This document shows positions 60,525 through 64,000 of a stretch of DNA of 64,000 nucleotides, piece after piece. Numbering within the stretch: position 1 is the first letter of the stretch; the number at the start of each line of letters is the position of its first letter. The stretch covers positions 3,089,501-3,153,500 of the forward strand of contig NZ_CP027666.1 of assembly GCF_003008535.1 (NCBI RefSeq). Direction: 5' to 3'. A program made the translations under genes and the position numbers. A model generated the notes under the pieces. That model saw only the letters and a program-made list of their open reading frames with translations, did no database searches and was not told the DNA's origin. Origin of the DNA: Ottowia oryzae (GTDB lineage Bacteria; Pseudomonadota; Gammaproteobacteria; Burkholderiales; Burkholderiaceae_C).

Positions 60525-61991
60525 TCAGGCAGTCATGGGAGCGGCAGGAAAAGTGATGCGAACGCGCAGGCCGCGCCCACCCTGACCCGCATGCAGGTGC
60601 ACATCGCCGCCATGGGCCCGCGCGATGTGCTGAACAATTGCCAGACCCAGGCCTGTGCCGGCGCCTTTCGCGTGGGTGCCGCGATAGAACCGGGCCCACA
60701 CACGCGGCAGATCCTGTGCGGCGATGCCGGGGCCATCGTCCTCTACCTCCAAAACCACGGCGGTGCCCCGCCCGACGTCACCGTCGCGGGATGCCTCCAT
60801 GCGGTGTGTGCGCACCGTGACCTGCGCACCCGAGCCGGCATGCATCGCGGCGTTGTGCAGCAAGTTACCCAGCAGCTCGCGAAGCTGCCAGGGCTCTCCC
60901 CGCATCGTGGTCGGCTCCAGCTCAAAACCCAGGTCTTGCCCGGCGCGTCGCGCGCTGTTGACCCATTCGGTGGCGCTGTCGGCGATCAGGCGCGCCAGAT
61001 CAATGGTTTGCCCGCTGGCCTCTGGCTTAGCGGAGCCTTCGGCCCTTGCCAACGTCAGCAGCTGATGTGAAAGATGGGCGCCGCGCTGCGCAGCCGAGTT
61101 CAGGCGCACGAGGTGGCCATGCAGCGCTTCGGGGTGCGGCTCTTGCAAGGCTTGGGCAGATTCGGACAGGATCACCGCCAGCGGCGTGCGCAACTGGTGC
61201 GAGGCGTCGTCCAGAAAGCCACGCTGGGCTGCCGCCGCCACCCTCAGCCGCTGCAGCAGGTCGTTGATGGCATCGCCCAACAAACTCACCTCGCGCGGCA
61301 GCTGATTCACGGGCAGCGGCATCAGGGATTGCAGCGATCGCTGCGACAGCGCCTGGCTGGTCAGCCGCAAGGGGCTCAGCGATCGCGCCACCGCCACCCA
61401 CGCCAACACACCCAGACACAGGGCCAACATCAACCCGGCGGCCAAGGCAGCAAGCATCACACGGCGCGATGCCTGATTGCGCTTGCCCAGCGACTCGGCC
61501 ACGAGCACCGGGCAAACGCGGTCGCCACAGGGTTCACCGTAAACCACCATCCGCATCGCGTGGCCATGCCAGGGCACGTCCAGGAACTGCCTTTGCCCGG
61601 GCTGCACGGGGCGCGCCAGACCCACCAGCGCCAGCAGCGCGGGATCACCGCCCAACAGCCCGTTGCGGCCGTCGCCCACCGCGAAGACGACTTTATCCAC
61701 CTGACTCGAAGTGAGGGCGCGGGCAGTCTGATCGCTGATCGGCAGAGACGGCACGCCGTGCTCCATCTGCAAAATGCCCGACAGTGCCAGCGCAGTGTCA
61801 TTCAGGGCGTGGTCCAGGCTGTCCAGTGCTGGCTCCAGCGCCAGAAAGTACACCACCGCCGCGGCCAAGGGCACCAGAATCCACAGCGGCAGTAGCAGCC
61901 ACGCCAGCAGGCTTCGCCGCAGGCTGGGCGGCCGACCCGGGGCGTCGTCTGTTTCGACGCCCGGCGCGGGTTCACTGGCTGGGCGGTTCAT
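60525..61991 (-). CDS. Sensor histidine kinase, TctE-like
   Basis: A 488-residue membrane kinase: two membrane helices bounding a periplasmic N-terminal sensor (about 50-180, 2CSK_N-like), a HAMP region and catalytic core. H box F-L-D-D-A-S-H-Q-L-R-T-P-L, N box N-L-L-H-N-A-A, G1 D-D-G-P-G-I and G2 G-T-G-L-G-L-A. The position directly before tctBA argues that it senses tricarboxylates and drives their uptake. It overlaps the response regulator by 20 bases. Confidence 0.9.
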   Translation of the reverse strand: MNRPASEPAPGVETDDAPGRPPSLRRSLLAWLLLPLWILVPLAAAVVYFLALEPALDSLDHALNDTALALSGILQMEHGVPSLPISDQTARALTSSQVDKVVFAVGDGRNGLLGGDPALLALVGLARPVQPGQRQFLDVPWHGHAMRMVVYGEPCGDRVCPVLVAESLGKRNQASRRVMLAALAAGLMLALCLGVLAWVAVARSLSPLRLTSQALSQRSLQSLMPLPVNQLPREVSLLGDAINDLLQRLRVAAAAQRGFLDDASHQLRTPLAVILSESAQALQEPHPEALHGHLVRLNSAAQRGAHLSHQLLTLARAEGSAKPEASGQTIDLARLIADSATEWVNSARRAGQDLGFELEPTTMRGEPWQLRELLGNLLHNAAMHAGSGAQVTVRTHRMEASRDGDVGRGTAVVLEVEDDGPGIAAQDLPRVWARFYRGTHAKGAGTGLGLAIVQHIARAHGGDVHLHAGQGGRGLRVRITFPAAPMTA

Positions 61992-62655
61992 CCCGGGCTT
62001 CCAGCATGTAGCCCAGCCCGCGCACGGTGCGCAGCAGCACCATCGCCGGTTCGATCTTGGCGCGCAGGCGCGACATCAGCAGCTCCAGTGCGTTGTCGCT
62101 TACCCCGGGTCCCCAGCCTGGCACCAGGGTGTTCAGCTGCTCGCGCGCCACCACTTCACTAGAACGCGCCATCAGGTACTGCAGCACGATGGATTCGCGC
62201 GCGGTCAATGACAGGGGCCGCTCGCCCAGCCACGCGCGCTGGCTGTGGGTGTCAAAGCTCAAGTCGCCCAGCCGGTACACGCCCGCCTGGCGGTGCTCGT
62301 GCCGCCGCACCAGCGCACGCACACGGGCGATCAGCTCGGCCGGCGCGAAGGGTTTGCACAGGTAGTCGTCGGCGCCGGTTTCCAGCCCCGCGACGCGGTC
62401 GTCCACGCTGTCGCGCGCCGTCAGCACCAGGATCGGCTCCAGCCAGCCGCTGTCGCGCGCGCGGCGCAGGGTCTCCAGCCCATCGATACCCGGCAGGCCC
62501 AAGTCGAGAAGCAGGATGTCGTAGCTGTCTTGCGTCAGCGAGCGCTGCACCGGCTCACCCCGGTCGCTCACGTCCACCCGCCATCCTTGCGAGCGCAAGG
62601 CAGCGGCGATCGAATCGGCCAGATCGGTATCGTCTTCGACCAGCAGGATGTGCAT
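61972..62655 (-). CDS. Response regulator, TctD-like (OmpR/PhoB type)
   Basis: A 227-residue regulator: receiver domain with E7-D8-D9, phosphoacceptor D51 (L-L-L-D-L-G-L-P-G) and K in C-K-P-F, then a winged-helix DNA-binding domain (about 130-220). It is first in the set regulator, kinase, tctB, tctA and probably activates it in response to the substrate sensed by the kinase. Confidence 0.91.
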   Translation of the reverse strand: MHILLVEDDTDLADSIAAALRSQGWRVDVSDRGEPVQRSLTQDSYDILLLDLGLPGIDGLETLRRARDSGWLEPILVLTARDSVDDRVAGLETGADDYLCKPFAPAELIARVRALVRRHEHRQAGVYRLGDLSFDTHSQRAWLGERPLSLTARESIVLQYLMARSSEVVAREQLNTLVPGWGPGVSDNALELLMSRLRAKIEPAMVLLRTVRGLGYMLEARDEPPSQ

Positions 62656-62748
62656 GGGGCCAGCTGCTGGGGTTGGCAGTGTCGAGTGAGGCGGTCAGGG
62701 TGCGCGAGCGCCCTAAGCACGGCGCGCCGCTTACGCGGCGCGTCGAGG

Positions 62749-63087
62749 TCAGACGGCGTTGTCGTCCTCTTCGCCGGTGCGGATGCGGATCACACGCTCG
62801 ACCGGGGTGACGAAAATCTTGCCGTCGCCGATCTTGCCGGTGCGCGCAGCCTTGATCACGGCTTCCACGCAGCGCTCGACGTCGCCGTCGGGCACCACCA
62901 CCTCAATCTTCACCTTGGGCAAGAAGTCGACCACGTACTCGGCACCCCGGTACAGCTCGGTGTGGCCCTTCTGGCGCCCGAAACCCTTGACCTCGGTGAC
63001 GGTGAGGCCAGTCACGCCGACTTCCGCCAGCGCTTCGCGCACCTCCTCGAGCTTGAACGGCTTGATAACGGCGGTGATTTGTTTCAT
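62749..63087 (-). CDS. glnB: Nitrogen regulatory protein P-II
   Basis: A 112-residue trimeric signal protein that integrates 2-oxoglutarate and ATP/ADP levels. The T-loop uridylylation site Y51 (R-G-A-E-Y-V-V-D) and K-P-F-K-L-E and P-V-E-R-V-I-R-I-R-T-G-E motifs are intact. It sits 85 bases from nadE on the same strand, a common arrangement in Burkholderiales, where P-II regulates NAD synthetase in some species. GlnB and GlnK cannot be separated on sequence alone; the neighbourhood lacks amtB, which favours GlnB. Confidence 0.9.
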   Translation of the reverse strand: MKQITAVIKPFKLEEVREALAEVGVTGLTVTEVKGFGRQKGHTELYRGAEYVVDFLPKVKIEVVVPDGDVERCVEAVIKAARTGKIGDGKIFVTPVERVIRIRTGEEDDNAV

Positions 63088-63172
63088 GAGGGCTCCTGCA
63101 GATCAAATGGACGGATGCCAGGGGCTGTGCGGCGGGGCTTGAAACCCGCCCGGCGGCGGGCATGGCCCGCCT

Positions 63173-64000
<828 letters not shown>

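Overview
The window reads as chromosome of a high-GC betaproteobacterium of the Burkholderiales, most likely the family Comamonadaceae. This is inferred from the protein families: an EarP/EF-P arginine-rhamnosylation pair, PhaR and an intracellular PhaZ, TctBA with a TctDE-like two-component system, EarP- and DUF502-type genes typical of the group, and uniform GC-rich codon use. No rRNA operon, prophage, insertion sequence or CRISPR array is visible. Two tRNA genes are present: Leu(CAG) and Val(TAC).

Layout. 1-8 kb: end of an NAD(P)HX dehydratase, an SDR oxidoreductase, RNase R, tRNA-Leu, RimO, PhaR and an FAD monooxygenase. 8-18 kb: aconitase, a DUF3617 protein, TrhP, a zinc-ribbon membrane protein, PpiD, tRNA-Val and HU. 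18-25 kb: pgsA and uvrC, earP and efp, a LOG-family protein, TatD. 25-30 kb: an operon of membrane serine protease, MoxR ATPase, DUF58 and VWA protein, then an Acg-type nitroreductase. 30-38 kb: a lipoprotein, a frameshifted DUF1272 gene, lolD and lolC, a phosphoglycerate-mutase-like protein with recJ, an FAH hydrolase and ferredoxin-NADP reductase. 38.2-39.4 kb: a gene-free block built from a long inverted repeat. 39-45 kb: an Mla-like permease/MCE/lipoprotein set without its ATPase, divergent from phaZ, then rsxB. 44.6-50 kb: a marR-controlled tripartite drug efflux operon. 50-56 kb: UspA, a 2OG-Fe dioxygenase, an ECF-type permease, DUF502, DUF3149 and an acyl-CoA ligase. 56-64 kb: a metzincin-like lipoprotein, tctA, tctB, tctE-like kinase, tctD-like regulator, a P-II protein and the 3-prime part of nadE.

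The most unusual signal is a small palindromic interspersed repeat (called R1 here), about 45-55 bp, seen about 19 times. Its two arms carry CCAGCGC and GCGCTGG, and the second arm ends in CAGCTATC followed by A/T-rich sequence. Most copies are intergenic, but seven lie inside protein genes without breaking the frame. Five of these (rimO, acnA, earP, lolD and a lipoprotein gene) are read in the same sense and the same frame and give the same small-residue peptide, I-A-A-G/S-A-G and so on. In the lipoprotein the element supplies the lipobox and its cysteine. The arrangement resembles the Rickettsia palindromic elements that insert in frame into genes. A second, 84-bp repeat is tandemly duplicated in frame in the N-terminus of LolD. 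Two gene-free blocks (38.3-39.2 kb and 50.0-50.5 kb) are bounded by inward-facing R1 copies.

Pathway-level picture: PHA control and mobilisation (phaR, phaZ), EF-P modification for polyproline translation (earP, efp), envelope lipoprotein and lipid transport (lolCD, MlaE/MCE), nitrogen sensing (P-II) next to nadE, and tricarboxylate uptake (tctBA) under its own two-component system. Many start codons follow a CACAAT/GACAAT element by only 6-9 bases, suggesting very short or absent leaders.
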